Below are positions 22,988 to 36,119 of a stretch of DNA of 64,000 bases, piece by piece. How positions within the stretch are numbered: position 1 is the stretch's first letter; each line of letters begins with the position of its first letter. Source of the DNA: Phocoena phocoena (taxonomy: Eukaryota > Chordata > Mammalia > Artiodactyla > Phocoenidae); the NCBI RefSeq assembly GCF_963924675.1, contig NC_089238.1, positions 28,935,815 through 28,999,814 of the forward strand. The letters run 5' to 3'. The notes beneath the pieces are model-generated. The model saw nothing but the letters and a program-made list of their open reading frames with translations, had not been told where the DNA came from and ran no database searches. The translations under genes and the position numbers were made by a program.

Positions 22988-25330
22988 GACAAAAGACATG
23001 AGCAAGCATTTCACAAAAGAGCTACTGCAAATGGCAATTAACGTATGAGAAGTTACTCAACCTGAATAACAATCAAAGAAATATAAATTAGGATGATCTT
23101 GTTTTTTCATTTATCAACTTGCTAAAGATTTAAAAGTTTGATAATAACTGGTATTTGAGTATATGAAGAAATAGTTATTGTCTATTGAGGGGATGAAATG
23201 GATACTGTTTTCCTGGAGGGCAGTTTCACAATCTGAATCAAGAGACTTTAAAAGAGCATACCTTTTGACCTAGTGAGTCTCTTGCAAAGAATTTTTATTA
23301 TAAAGAAATCATCTGTGCCTTCTTGTTAAATGGTGCAGTTAAGCTCACAGTTTATGTATGCCTTCTGCTCCAAACAAGGTCAATGACAGATAACACATTG
23401 AAAGAATAAAGGGTAATAAAAGAGTCATAGCTGGGCTTACAGGGAGGATACTGTTGACCAGAAAGAGAACAAAACGTAAAGGGATAAGCTGAATTGAAAC
23501 TATGGTCCTGCAGGGTTTCTGGTGTGGAAACAAAAAGTGAATTTAGGTCCTATGGGTCATAGGGACTAGGCTTTACCACTTGAGATGGAACCAGAACTAC
23601 GCTTACTGTGTGAAGCCAGGGGTGGAAGTGGAGTTGTACTTCTCATAAAAGGAGACTGAAAAAAGACCACGGTGTCAGGAACATAGCTTATATGGAGCTA
23701 GGGGTTTTGAGGGACAGAAGACAGGTAAACCTTCAAGAGTAGAAATTGAATCAGACTGATTGATTGTGGAGTGGTGGGGGGAGAGAATGTAGTGCTCCAG
23801 ATCACCATGTGTGACGCTTGGTCCTGGACTGGTGGTATAGGGTCCTAGTGGAGGAAACTGCTGAACCACTGTGGAGGGAAAGGGGAGCACATGTGGAGGT
23901 GGGGGGGAAGCAAAGACAAAAAAACTGTCCACTCAGAATTAACCTTCAAAACAAAATACTGAAATAATTAAGGAAAACAAGTGCAAAGAGAATCAACAAT
24001 GTGAATAAAAATTCATTCCAGATGAGATTAATTTTATAGAAAAGTCAGTCAAAGACTGAAATAATTGTGTTCAAGAAATTCAAAGGGATAAGAAAAGGCA
24101 TCACATTGATAAAAATGAGATTTAAAAATGCCCCCAAATGCAGAAATGGAACAGCAACAGCTTTACATGGAAAACAGCCAGGTACAAATTTTGGAAATGA
24201 AAAGTATAGTCATAGAAATAATAAACTCAGTAGATGGGATGAACTTTAGCCCTGATACAACGAGAAAGAGAATTGATGAATTGGGTGAGACTACTGAGGA
24301 ATTCACCCACAATGTAGCATAAAGAGACAAAAGACTGAAAAAAAAGAGAGAGCAGTTGGGGGACTTGGAGGATAGATTGAGAGATTCCACATGTCTAATA
24401 GTAGTTCCAGAAAAGTAGAATGAAGATTATGATGGAGAAACAAAATCTGAAGAAGCAAGAGTTGAGAATTTTCCTTATTTAAAGAAAGACATGAGACTGA
24501 TACTCTGAGCAATACCATCATGTTGAAACTGGAATGTGAGGGATATAAAGAAAAAAAAATCCCGAAGAGATTCACACTCCAAAAAATGCAGTTTATATAC
24601 AAAAAGAAGGTTCTTGTTAGTAACAGTAGATGCTAGAAGACAGGGGAATAAAGTGTCCCAAGTGCTAAGGGAAGATTATAGTTAATTTCAATTTTTAAAA
24701 TCCAAGTAGCCTTTGATTCAAGCATGAGGAAAAAGTACAGATATTTTCGGCCATAAAAAAGACTAAGATGGGCTTCCCTGGTGGCGCAGTGGTTGAGGGT
24801 CCGCCTGCCGATGCAGGGGACGTGGGTTTGTGCCCCGGTCCGGGAAGATCCCACGTGCCGCGGAGCGGCTGGGCCCGTGAGCCATGGCCGCTGAGCCTGC
24901 GCGTCCGGAGCCTGTGCTCCGCAACGAGAGGGGCCACAGCAGTGAGAGGCCCGCGTACCACAAAAAAAAAAAAAAAAAAAAAAAAGACTAGGCGAGTTAC
25001 CCTCTGACTCTCACTAGGAAAACTGTTATATGTTGCAATTTAACAAGAATAAAAGTGAACGCTGAGGGAAGGTTTTTAATACAAGAAAAAAGGGTGAGCA
25101 TAGAAATTGATAAAACGTATTGGCAAATTCACTTAATTATTGGTTTAAAATACTACTTTTCTGTTTTAAAGTAAGTACAAAATCAGAACTGTAGATAACA
25201 ATTATTAATGAGAATGTGAGAAAGGAGGAAGTAAACCATGTGATCTGATATCAGAGACTCTAAAGAAGACACATTACTGGTATCACTAAGAATAGTATGA
25301 AAATATGATACATTTGAGAACTAAGTTATG
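22988..25330 (+). mobile_element. Old L1/HAL1-like sequence, + strand
   Basis: It begins with L1 3'-type wording (gacatgagcaagcatttcac, then tgagtctcttgcaaagaatt). Further on it resembles the L1/HAL1 ORF1 region: gaattgatgaattgggtgag, then agagagcagttgggggactt, then cacatgtctaatagtagttc. Frames are short and broken. It is interrupted by a SINE at 24770. It may be more than one element. Confidence 0.6.
24770..24985 (+). mobile_element. Short CHR-type SINE
   Basis: Full length with a poly-A tail of more than 20 bases. Target-site duplication aaaaaagacta occurs at 24755-24765 and 24980-24990. It lies within the older L1/HAL1-like sequence. Confidence 0.95.
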
Positions 25331-26655
25331 TGAAATAGATATTTAGAAAAATATACATTACTTAAATTGCCTCAAGTAGTAGAAAGTCTGACTAAAGCAA
25401 TGAAGGAAACTGAACGATAATCCAAAGTTTACGCCCCAGATGGCAACAGGTCCAATTTTGCATATGCCATATTATCCTCACTTTACCCCTTCTCTTTTGT
25501 AAAAACGTTTTCTTGATAAGTGTTCACACGTATATATACTTTTTAAACCACCACCGGAATCAAAATGCTGCACATATTCATTACACCCTATAGTTTCTTT
25601 GTGCCTCTTGGTAATCCTTCCCTCTTCCTTTCATCCCTGGCCCCAGGCAACCACTGATCTGCTTTCTGTCACTGTTGATTAATTTGCATTTTCTAGAGTT
25701 TTGCATGAATGGAATCATGAAGTATGTACTCTTTGATTTGGCATGGCTTCCTTCACTCAGCCTAGGGTTTTGAGATTTATCCATGTTGCACGTATCAATA
25801 GTTTATTCCTTTTTATCACTGAGTAGTGAATTTTTGTATTGATATAGCACAATTTCTTTTTCTGTTTTTCAATATACTACAATTTTTTTATCTCTTCACT
25901 TGTTAATGGACATTTGGGTTAATCCCAGTGGGTTGGCAGTTACAAGTAAAGCTGCTGTGAACATTTTTGTACACGTTTTTGTATGGACATGTGCTGTCAC
26001 GTTGCAGGTATATACCTTAACTTTTTAAGAAATTGGCAGATTGTCTTCCAAAGTGGTTGGAACATTTTATTTTCATGAGAGCAGTGTATTAGAGTTCTAG
26101 CTTTGAGAGTTTTGAAAGTAGAAGTTGGTGAATTTGATGTTTAGTTTATTTTTCTTTTGTGGATTGTGCTTCTAGTTTCATATATAAGAAAACTTTGCCT
26201 TTGATTACCCTAAAGACTCAAAGAATTTGTCAGATGTTTTTCTACTAGTGTTATAGTTTAGGTTTTATATTTATATTTTGGGTTGGGTTTTATATTTATA
26301 TATTTATTCATTTAGAGTTAACTTTTATATATAGTACAAGTTGTGGATTAAAGTTCTTTTGTTTTTTAAATATGGATATCTAATTCTTCAAGTGCTATTT
26401 GTTGAAAAGATTTTCTTTTTCCATTGAATTAACTTTGAATCTTTTGTCAAAAATCAATCGACCATAAATAGGATGGACTATTTTTGGATTCTCTTGGTTA
26501 CATTTATTCCTAAGTATTTTCCAGATACTTCACTGTTAGTGTAAAGAAGCACTATAGATTTCTGTGTGTTGATTTTTTATCCTGCAACCCTACAGAATTT
26601 GTTTATTAGTTCTAACAGTTTCTGGTGGAGTGTTCAGGATCTTCTGTACATAAGA

Positions 26656-27045
26656 TCATATCATCTGCAGAGACAGCTTTACTTCTTCCTTTTCGATTTG
26701 GATGTCTGTTATTTCTTTCTCTTGCCTAATTGCTTTGGCTATGGCTTCTAGTATCATGCTGTGAATAGGCGTGGTGAGAGTGGGTACCCTTGTCATGATC
26801 TTAGAAGAAAAGCTCTGAACCTTTAGTATGATGTATCTGTGGGGTTGTCCTATATGGCTTTTATTCTGTTGAGGTACATTCCTTCTATACCCAATTTTTT
26901 GAAGAGTTTTTATAATGCAGGGATGTTGTATTTTGTCAAATGCTTTTTCAGCATCTATTGAAAACATCATATAATTTTTATCTTTTATTCTATTAATGTG
27001 GTGTATTACATTTATTGATTTGCATGTGCTGAACCATCCTTGCAT
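26656..27045 (-). pseudogene. L1 ORF2 reverse-transcriptase fragment
   Basis: A 129-codon open stretch contains the reverse-transcriptase signature Ser-Ile-Asp-Ala-Glu-Lys-Ala-Phe-Asp-Lys-Ile-Gln-His, followed by Lys-Thr-Leu-Gln-Lys-Ile-Gly. The downstream Tyr-Ala-Asp-Asp catalytic motif of intact ORF2 is not preserved in this frame. The full protein is about 1,270 residues, so this is a small remnant. Confidence 0.9.
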
Positions 27046-28208
27046 CTGAGGGGTAAATCCTATTAGGTCATAGTGTATGATCTTTTTAATGTGCTGTTGA
27101 ATCTGGTTTGCTAATAATGAGTTGGGGAGTATTCCTTTTTCTTTAATTTTTGCAAGAGTTTGAGAAGAGCGTTAATTCTTCTTTAAATGTTTGATTCACC
27201 AGTGAAATCATATTTGTTGGGAGGTTTTTGTTTACTCATTCAGTCTCCTTACTTGTTGTTATTGGTCTGTTCAGATTTCCTATTTCTTCATGGTTCAATC
27301 TTGGTAGATGAATGTTTCCAGTAATTTATCCACTTCTGTGTTATTCAGTTTGTTGGCATATAATTAATCTTAGTAGTTCTACAATCCTTTGTATTTCTGT
27401 GTTATTATTTGTAATTTCTCTTTTTTCATTTATAATTTTATTTACATCTTCTCTTTTTCTTAGTAAGCTAAAAGTTTGTCAATTTAGCATATCTTTTAAA
27501 GAAACCACTTGGTTTTATTGAGTCTTTTTGTTTCTTTTTTTTTTTTTTTCTTTTCTTGTCTCTCATTTATTTCTGCTCTGATCTTGGTTATTTCCTTCTT
27601 TCTGCTAACTTGAGCTTAGTTCATTCTTTTTCTAGTTCCTTTAGGGGTAAAGTTAAGTTGTTTATTGGAGAGCTTTTAGTTTTCTTAATGTATGCATTTA
27701 TCACTATAAACTTCCTTCTCAGAAGTGCTTCTCCTGCATCTCATAAGTTTTGGTATGTTGAGTTTCCGTTTTTGTTTGTTTCAAGATAGTTTTAAAATTC
27801 TCTTTTTATAGCTTCTTTGATCTATTGGTTGTTCAGGAGTCTGTTTTTTAATTTGCACATATTGGTGTATTTTCCAACTTTCCTTCTGTTACTGCTTTCC
27901 AGTTTCATACCATTGTAGTTAGAAAAGATACTTGGTATGATTTCAGTCCCCTTAAATTAGCTAAGACTTGTTTTATGGCCTACCATACATCTGTCCTGGA
28001 GAATGTTCTTTGTGCACTTGAGAAGAATGTATTCTGGATGGAATGCTCTGTATATGTATGTTAAGTATTAAAGTATACTTAAAGTATAGTTCATGTCCAA
28101 CGTTTTCTTACTGATTTTCAGTCTGGATAACCTGTTGTTGGAAGTGCAGTACTGAAGTCCCCACTATTATTGAATTGTTGTCTGTTTTTCTCTTCAGATC
28201 TGTTAGTA

Positions 28209-28470
28209 CAGTTGACCCTTGAACCACATGGATTTGAACTGCAGATTTTTTTCAATAAATATACAATCAGCCCTCCATATCCATGGGTTCTGCATTCACA
28301 GATTCAACCAAGCATAGATTGTGTACTAAATTTGTAATCTGTGGTTGGTTGAATCTCTGGATGTGGAACCCATGAGTACAGGGAACCAACTGTGGGACTG
28401 GGCATACTTGGATTTCGGTTTCTGAGATGAGTACTAGAACCAATCTCCCATGGATACCGAGGGACGACTG
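28209..28470 (+). mobile_element. Tigger/MER2-type DNA transposon with unlike ends
   Basis: The left end cagttgacccttgaaccaca matches the MER2/Tigger2 terminus. The right end reads gataccgagggacgactg, the reverse complement of the cagtcgtccctc type seen at 6083. TA flanks both ends (28207-28208, 28471-28472). It lies inside the L1. Confidence 0.75.
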
Positions 28471-28777
28471 TATTTGTTTAATATATTTAGGTGTTCCAAT
28501 GTTGGGTATATATATATTTATGATTGTTATATCAGCTTGATGAATTTACCCATCTATCATGGTATAATGACCTTCTTTATCTCTTATTGCTGCTTTTGAG
28601 TTAAAGTCTATTTCATCTAAGTATAGCTACCCTATACCCTAAGTATAGCTCTCTTTTTGTGTTCTTAAATCTTAAGTGAGTCTTTTGTAGGCAGCAAAGA
28701 GTTGTGTATTGTATTTTTTTTAATCCATTTGGCTACTCTGTGTCTTTTGTTTGGAGAATTTGATCCATTTACATTTA

Positions 28778-29112
28778 TTTATTTTTTTAAAAAAATTTAT
28801 TTATTTATTTATGGCCGTGTTGGGTCTTCGTTGCTGTGCGTGGGCTTTCTCTAGTTGCGGCGAGCGGGGGCTACTCTTTGTTGCGGTGTGTGGGCTTCTC
28901 ACTGTGGTGGCTTCTCTTGTTGTGGAGCGCGGGCTCTAGGTGCGCGGGCTTCAGTAGCTGTGGCTCGAAGGCTCTAGAGTGCAGGCTCAGTAGTTGTGGC
29001 GCATGGGCTTAGTTGCTCCACAGCATGTGAGATCTTCCTGGACCAGGGCTCGAACCCATGTCTCCTGCATTGGCAGGTGGATTCTTAACCACTGCGCCAC
29101 CAGGGAAGCCCC
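28778..29112 (-). mobile_element. Long CHR-type SINE
   Basis: Long form in reverse orientation, inserted in the L1. Target-site duplication tccatttacattta is perfect at 28764-28777 and 29113-29126. Confidence 0.95.
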
Positions 29113-30321
29113 TCCATTTACATTTAGAATGATTATTAATAGGAAGGGACTTACCAATGCCATCTTTTAAATTGTTTTCTGGCTATTTTGTAGTGCCCTT
29201 GTTCTTTTCTTCCTCTCTTGCTGTCTTCCTTTGTGAATTGATGATTTTCTCTAGTGGTATGCTTTGATTCCTTTCTCTTCATGCTTGTGTATCAACTGTA
29301 GGGTTTGGCTTTATGGTTAATATGAGGTTTACATAAAACATCTTATAGATGTAGCAATCTATCTTATGCTGATAGTTGCATATGAAAACTACCCTTTTAT
29401 TCCTCCCTTTTATTTTTCTGATGTCAAAATTTACCTCTCTTTGTATTGTGTATTCATTAGTAAATTATTGTAGGTATAGTTTAAAAAATATGTTTACTAA
29501 ACTATTTCAGTCTTTATATTAGAGATAAGTGGTTAGCACATCACCATGTTACAGTATCAGGGTTTTGATTTTTACTATGTATGTTATCAGTGTATTGTAT
29601 ATTTCCGTATATTTTTGTGTTATTAATTTAGTGTCCTTTCATTTCAGCTTACAGAATTCCTTTCAGCATTTCTTGTAAGGCAGATCTCGTAAAGATGAAT
29701 TCCCTCAGCATTTGTTTGTCTGGGAAAGTCTTTATTTTTTCTTCATTTTCAAAGAACAACTTTGCCAAATAAATTCTTGGTTGGTAGTTTTTTTCTTTCA
29801 GCACCTTGAATATATCATCCCACTGTCTCCTGGTCTGTAAAGTTGCTGTTGAAAATCCAATAGCGTTATGGGGGTTCCCTTGTAGGTAATAGGCTTCTCT
29901 TGTTGCTTTTGAGATTCTCTTTTTTGTCTTTGAGTTTTGACAGTTTTATTGTAATGTATTTTGGGTTAGATCTTTTGGGGTTGAATTGGTTTGGGGACCT
30001 ATGAGTGTCATGAATTTGGATGGCCAGATCCTTCCCTATATTTGGGAAGTTCTCAGCTATTATTTCTTTAAATATGCTTTCTGCCCCCTTCTCCCTCTCT
30101 TTCCCTTCTTGGAGTCCAGAGGTTCACAGACTGCTTCTCTTGATGGTATCTTACAGTTCACGTAGGCCTTCTTCACTCTTTTTCATTTTTTTCTTTGCTT
30201 TCCTCTGACCCGATAATTTCAAAAGTCCTGTTTTCTCTTCACAGATTCTTTCTTCTGTTTAATCCATTCTGCTGTTGATACGCTCTGTTGCACTTTTTAT
30301 TTCATTCATAATTTCATACAT

Positions 30322-30907
30322 TCATCTGTATTTTTCAGCTCCATAATTTGTTTGGTTCCTTATCATTTCTGTCTCTTTGTTTAACTTCTCATTTTGTTTG
30401 TGAATTTTTTTCCCAAATTCTTTGAATTGTCTTTCTGTATGTTCTTGTAGCTTATTGAGCTTCCTTAAATCAACTGTTTTGAATTCTTTTTTGGGCAAAT
30501 CATAGACCTCCATGTCTTTGGAGTCAGTTACTGGAAAATTATTGCTATCCTTTTTTTTTTTTTTTTTTTTGCAGTACGCGGGTCTCTCACTGTTGTGGCC
30601 TCTCCCGTTGCGGAGCACAGGCTCCAGATGCACAGGGTCGGCGGCCATGGCTCATGGGCCTAGCCGCTCCGCAGCATGTGGGATCTTCCCAGACCGGGGC
30701 ATGAACCCGTGTCCCCTGCATTGGCAGGTGGACTCTCAACCACTGCGCCACCAGGGAAGCCCTATTGCTATCCTTTGATGGTGTCCTGTTTCCTTGATTT
30801 TTCATATTCCTTGAAGTCTGACATTTGCTGTCTGCATTTGAAGTAGCACTCACTTCCTCTAGTCTTAACTGACTGACTTCCAGAGAGAAATTCCTACTGT
30901 CTGCCAT
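30322..30907 (-). pseudogene. L1 ORF1 fragment split by a SINE
   Basis: The N-terminal part (30777-30907, after a Met at 30907) ends in Lys-Asp-Ser-Asn. The frame resumes beyond the SINE with Lys-Asp-Ser-Asn-Asn and continues through a lysine/glutamate-rich coiled-coil stretch (Glu-Arg-Gln-Phe-Lys-Glu-Phe) to 30322. The repeated Lys-Asp-Ser-Asn is the translated target-site duplication. ORF1 encodes the L1 RNA-binding chaperone; this copy is truncated. Confidence 0.85.
30551..30762 (-). mobile_element. Short CHR-type SINE
   Basis: Reverse orientation, with a T run followed by gcagtacgcgggtctctcac. Target-site duplication tattgctatccttt is perfect at 30540-30553 and 30763-30776. It splits the L1 ORF1 remnant. 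Confidence 0.95.
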
Positions 30908-32250
30908 GATAAGTATTCTGAAGCTCTCTCAAACCTTCTTGGATACCCCTGTCCCACATTTCTTGCTCCCTCTTGTGGCAGAATTCTTAAGCTTGTATAC
31001 CTTCTCTCAGTTCTGCAAAGCACCAGGCTGAGTACTGACAGCCTCCCTTTTGCTTTTCCAAGGGCAGTGCTGAATGCTCAGATTTGTGGTCTCTCTCTGG
31101 TCCACAGATTCAGAATGGCTTTCTGAGCATGCTCACTAGAGAGCATGCAAAAGCTTGCTCTCAGCACCATCAGGAGTGTGCATACCTGCCACAGAATGGG
31201 AGAATGGGAGTGTTTGTGAGTGAAGCCCATGGTCCAGTTGGGGGATCAGCAGATGGGACAACCCTAGTGTCTTGTGAGTGGGCCCCTTGATGGAGTCCAT
31301 GATGTGGTTAATAGGATATATGTCCCTTTAATACATTCATTCCAATCCCTGGCTGCTGTTCTCTCAGCCTTTCATGCTCCCCCTCCTCCCCCCGACCCCA
31401 GTCATGCAGCTCATGATTAAGTGAGAGAGAAATGTGCCTCTTTGGTAGCATCCCACACGGCTGGAGGAGCTGGCTACCCACTCACACGGTTTCACTTTTT
31501 ACTGTGGGAGAAATCTCGGGCCAAGACGGATTCTCTTAGCACTGAGCTGTGCTCCCTTGTGGGAGGGGTGACATTGGTACGTCAAACCATTCCTCTTACT
31601 CTCTCCAGTGTGTCCACTCTTGGATATTTGTGCTCAAACACTGTGCTGGAACTTCTCCACTGAACTCCTCGACTTCCACAAAGGCTTTCTTTTCTGTGGG
31701 TGATTGTCTAAGTTGGTGTTCTCCAGGGCCTCCTGGACCTTGGCTGAGAGGAGCTGGAGCCCATTCCTGGGCCATTTCAGGGTCCACAGCTGGGATTGAG
31801 GTCTGTATGCCTATTTCCTGACTCACAGGTTGACAAGACTTCTCCTGGGTCCCTGGAGTGTGATGCTGGATCACACAGCTCCCACAGAAGGCACTTTTGT
31901 CTGTGGTTGGATGCCAAATTGTTTTTGTTGAGGAGGGGCATACAATCAAGTGACGTCTTACTCGGCCATGTTCCTGACATCATTCTCCCCCAGGCAACAT
32001 GTTTTTTTTAAATGATTTGAATCCTTTTAAATATAGTGATATCAAGATATGGTCTGTCTTGGCAAATGTTCTACGTGTATTTGAAACAAATGTGTATTTT
32101 GCTGTTTGGTTAACTGTTATATAAATGTCAATTAGGTCAAGTTAGTTTATGGTGTTGTTCAGGTCTTCTGTATTCTTACTAAGTGTTCCGAGTACTTGTT
32201 CTGGCATATTGAGAGAGGGGTGATATTGACTATAATTGTGGAATCATCTA

Positions 32251-32441
32251 CTGTTGGCCCTTGAACAACATGGGTTTGAACTGTGTGGGTCCACTTATAA
32301 TGTGGATAGTTTTCAATAGCAAATACTATAGTACTACATGATTCTTGGTTGGTTAAATCTGGAAGCGGAGGAACCGCGGATACAGAAGGCCGACTCTAGG
32401 TTACATGTGGATTAACCCCTGCGCTGTTCAACGGTCAAGCA
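32251..32441 (+). mobile_element. MER2-like DNA transposon
   Basis: The left end ctgttggcccttgaacaaca and right end ctgttcaacggtcaagc are near-inverted copies of the MER2 terminus. TA flanks both sides. It lies inside the older L1. Confidence 0.8.
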
Positions 32442-33733
32442 TATTTCTGTTTGCTAGTCTATCAATTTTTGCTTAATGTATTTGATAGATCTGTTATTAG
32501 TTGCATAGATATTTAAGACTGGTATGTTCTCTTGATGAATTGATTCCTTTATGATTGTGAAATGACTCTTTTTGCCTCTAATAATATTTTTTGCTCTGAA
32601 ATCTATTTTGTCTAGTGTCAGTATAGCTACTTCAACTTTCTTTTGATTAGTATTATTACTGTGGTAAATATTTTTTTTCATCCTTTTACTTTTTAAAATA
32701 TTTTTATTGTGATAAAATATGCATAAGACTTTTTAAAGTGTACAGTTTTGTGGCATTAAGTACATTCACATTGTTGTGTCCATCCTATTACTTTTAATTT
32801 ATTTGTTTCTTTATACTTGAGGTCAATATCTTATAGGCAGGATATAGTTGGATATTGATTTTTAGAATTTAATCTGACAGTCTCTTCTTTTTAACTGAAT
32901 TGTTTAGACTATTTACATTAAATGTGATTGTTTATATGGTTGGATTTAATTCTGCCAGTTTACTTTTTGCCCTTTGTTCTCTTTTATTCTCTATTTCTGT
33001 TTTTTTGGTTTGAGTTTTCATGATTCTGTTTTGTCTCCCTTGTTGGCTAGTCTCCTATAACTCTTTGTTATTATATTATGATTGTTTTAGGGTTTCTAGT
33101 ATCCATCTTTATCTTAATAGATTCTTCCTTGAAGTAGTACTATTGCACTTCACATGTAGTTTAAGAATCTTACAATATACTTCCGCTCTGTTTTAACTGT
33201 TGTGTTATTGTTATTACCTGTTTCACTTCTACATATATTATAAACCCAGCAGTGTACTATTATTTTTGCTTTAAATAGTTGTCTTTTATAAAGATTATAT
33301 AGTAAGGAATAAAGTCTTTTCTATTTCAAATGTAGTTATTATGTGTGATGCTTTTTATTCCCCTGTGAAGACTCAGATTTATCTAGTATCATTTTCTTCC
33401 TATCTCATGGTCTTCCTTTATCATTTCTTACCATGAAGTGCTGCTGGTGTTGAATTTCTACTTTTATATATCTGAAAAAGTATTTATTTTGCCTTTGTTT
33501 TTGGAAGATGTTTTGGCTTGGGATAGAAACCTAGTTTGACAAATTTTTTTTTTCTCTCAGTTATTTGAAAATGTTTCTTCACTATCTTTGGGTAACATGC
33601 TTTCCATGAGATATTTCATGTTATGATCTGTTCCTGTGTACTTACTATTTCTTTTTCTCTGACTGCTTTAAAGATTTTCTGTTTTTCACTGATTTTAAGT
33701 AATTTGATTATATTGTGCCTTAGTGTTATTTCC

Positions 33734-33740
<7 letters not shown>

Positions 33741-33780
<40 letters not shown>
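33741..33780. repeat. (GT)n microsatellite
   Basis: About 20 uninterrupted GT units. The short cysteine/valine frame across it is an artefact of the repeat. Confidence 0.98.
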
Positions 33781-33782
<2 letters not shown>

Positions 33783-34340
33783 TTCTTTGAACAACTTGAA
33801 TCTGTGGATTTATAGTTTTCATCAAATATGGAAAATTCTTGGGCAGTATTTTTCTTTCTCCCATTCTTTCTCCTCTTCTGTGATGACTCTAATCATATGT
33901 ATTAAACTGCTTAAAGTCATCCCACAGCTCACTGATACTCTAATAATTATTTTTTGCCTGTGTTTCCATTTGGATAATTTCCACTGCTATGTCTCGTTTT
34001 TACTATTCTTTTCTTTTATGATATCTAACCTGTTTTGAATCCTATCCAATATATTTATATTTCATCTCAGACATTGTGGTTTTCCTGTCTGGAAGTTTAA
34101 TTTCTTTTTCTCTATTAACCATGTTCAGTCTTTTCCTAACTTCTTGTACTTATGAACCACAGTTATGTCACTATTTTTAATGTACTTGTCTCCTAATTCT
34201 GTCATCTGTGCCATTTTGGGGTCGGTTCCAATTGACTGATTTTTCTCTTCATTATCACTCATTACCTTGCCTTATAGTCTTGTCTTCCTTTCCATGCCTT
34301 GTAGTTTTTGATTAGTTTGATCTTTTCAGTCTTACTTTTA

Positions 34341-36119
34341 AGCTGTTTATAAAGGAATAGAGCAGTAGTCCAGGGCCAATTTTATACCACTATTGAGGCA
34401 AAATCCTCCTGAGAATTCTTCCTGATTTGAGGATTATTTTGGTCTACTACAGCATAGGCTCCCATTATTAAGAACTGAACAAGAAATGCTAAAAAAAAAA
34501 ATTCTTGCAAACATTGTAGAGCTACCAAAGCAGCCAGGACTTGAGAGTCCAGAAGTAGTGGTTATAAGCATTGGTTTTAAGTTTAAAAAATAGGATTGAT
34601 TTTAATTAAAATTACTTAAAATGTTTACATTTCTATGTGTTTTTTTAAAGTGAAAGATTGAACACTTCTTGAAAGATCAGATTTCTCTTGTTTCAGGGTT
34701 GTGTGGTGGAGTGTAGTGGAAATTACCTTTATACTTAGGGAATGAGATTATGAGTTGTGACCAGTAGTGTAATTTTTGCCAGTCACTTTGTATCTCTGGA
34801 TGGGCCTTTGTTTCTTCATCTGTTCTAAACTTTCACAATAATTTTTATTTTTATCACCAGTGTAGTTAATCGAGGCATTTTATATATATAAAGTGTTATG
34901 GAGAGTTTTTATACAGTTCTGCTGTAGTTCACCCAGGGAAATTAATGTCTGAATTTCTTATGTATATGGCATAAAGTCTGATTTGATGGGTTACACATAG
35001 GATTGCTTATAAATAATTCACAACTAATAAATAAAACTGTCCTTTTCGGACATGGGTAAATAACAGTAGCAAGTGGTTGCCAAAGTGTATTGAGGGTTTT
35101 TTAGGTGCTTGGCAATGTTCTTAGATCTCTACACGTACTACTTCATTTATACGTCACAGGGAGATTACACGAGTCCCAAATCATATATTTATGCTGGTAG
35201 TACTGGTGTTAGAACTAACAGTTAGGCTTCTTAGATGCTCGTGCTTTGTTATAGACCCCTTCCTCCATTTGAATGCCATTTGCGTAATATCTGCATAGTT
35301 TATAGTTTATAAAATGCACTAATATATATGATTAATTTTATTTCATCTTCACAACACCCTGTGAAACAGGGTTTTACAGATGAGTAAAGTGAGGTTTGGA
35401 GAGGTTGATTCAGGTGTGGTACCACATCTAGGAAGTGATAGAGTCAGGATACAAATTCTACTCTTCCCTCCAAATTGTTTATTTTTACTGTGTCGTATTT
35501 TCAGTGAGTAAAGGAAAGCGAATGCTCTTTGTTGAGATACTTCTTTTTTCTTTTTAAAAGCAAATATGGAATATGGGTATATGAAATATTTATTTATACT
35601 TCTTTTGGCTTAACTACTTCTCACTCGTCTTTCTGGTATTAGTTTTGATGTGTCTTCCTTGGGGAGATTTCCCTTACTTATGCTCTTCCCAAGGACTAGG
35701 TCAGTTTTCCTACTTATTATTTGAAACCCTCAGAAGATCAGGTGCTTATTTTTATATTGAACATTCATAAGCCTTTATTTGTGATTATATTTTGAAGACT
35801 CAGACAAAATTAATTTTTTAATGAACCTGACAAAATATGATTCATAGTTTAAAAATTATGTGGAAAATGAAAAATGGTTAAAGAATAGGGGCTGTTAGCA
35901 TAATCTGACGAGGCTGAAGAGACACCAGTGGGATGGAAAATACACTTCATCTGTGAAAGATACACCTTCACATTATGAGTCATGGTCCAGTTAATCTTTT
36001 TAGGTAATACCTGTAAGATTCGCAAGCTATATGCCTATTTGACAAGATATGGAAGCTCAGATACAACTTAACTTTTCACAGTGAGTCAGAAGCTTATTAG
36101 GTTTAAAGTTTCTGACATC
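34341..36119. other. Intron 1, mostly non-repetitive, with two MIR pieces
   Basis: Minus-strand MIR fragments are seen at about 35080-35240 and 35275-35465 (tttacagatgagtaaagtga). The remainder was not recognised. Confidence 0.5.

Larger units (their letters stand above)
25430..31990 (-). mobile_element. Near full-length L1, broken and nested
   Basis: This is a minus-strand L1. The 3' region is at 25430-26100 (tcattcctttt-type wording), ORF2 remnants at about 26100-28780 and beyond, an ORF1 remnant at 30322-30907, and a likely 5' untranslated region at 30908-31990 ending near tcggccatgttcctgacatc. Removing a DNA transposon (28209-28470) and two SINEs (28778-29112, 30551-30762) leaves about 5.7 kb, close to a complete element. 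ORF2 is riddled with stops and at least one deletion (near 26460), so it is inactive. Confidence 0.85.
31995..34340 (-). mobile_element. Older L1, internal region
   Basis: A second minus-strand L1 directly abuts the first. Its text (ctagtgtcagtatagctact, then ttttgcctttgtttttggaa) parallels the ORF2 zone of the first L1 but is more diverged. It contains a MER2-like insert, a short piece of L1 3' sequence (about 32693-32785) and a GT microsatellite. Confidence 0.7.

Noticed and set aside
22659..23048. Overlapping long frames on both strands rich in Ala/Gly/Pro/Arg
   Set aside because: They are translations of the short CHR SINE; near-identical frames recur at every SINE copy (for example 24695, 39779, 42429, 47737, 49356).
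31421..31949. Several 80-117 codon frames on both strands
   Set aside because: They lie in the GC-richer 5' untranslated region of the L1 at 25430-31990.
33739..34038. Cys-Val repeat frame
   Set aside because: It is a translation of the GT microsatellite.
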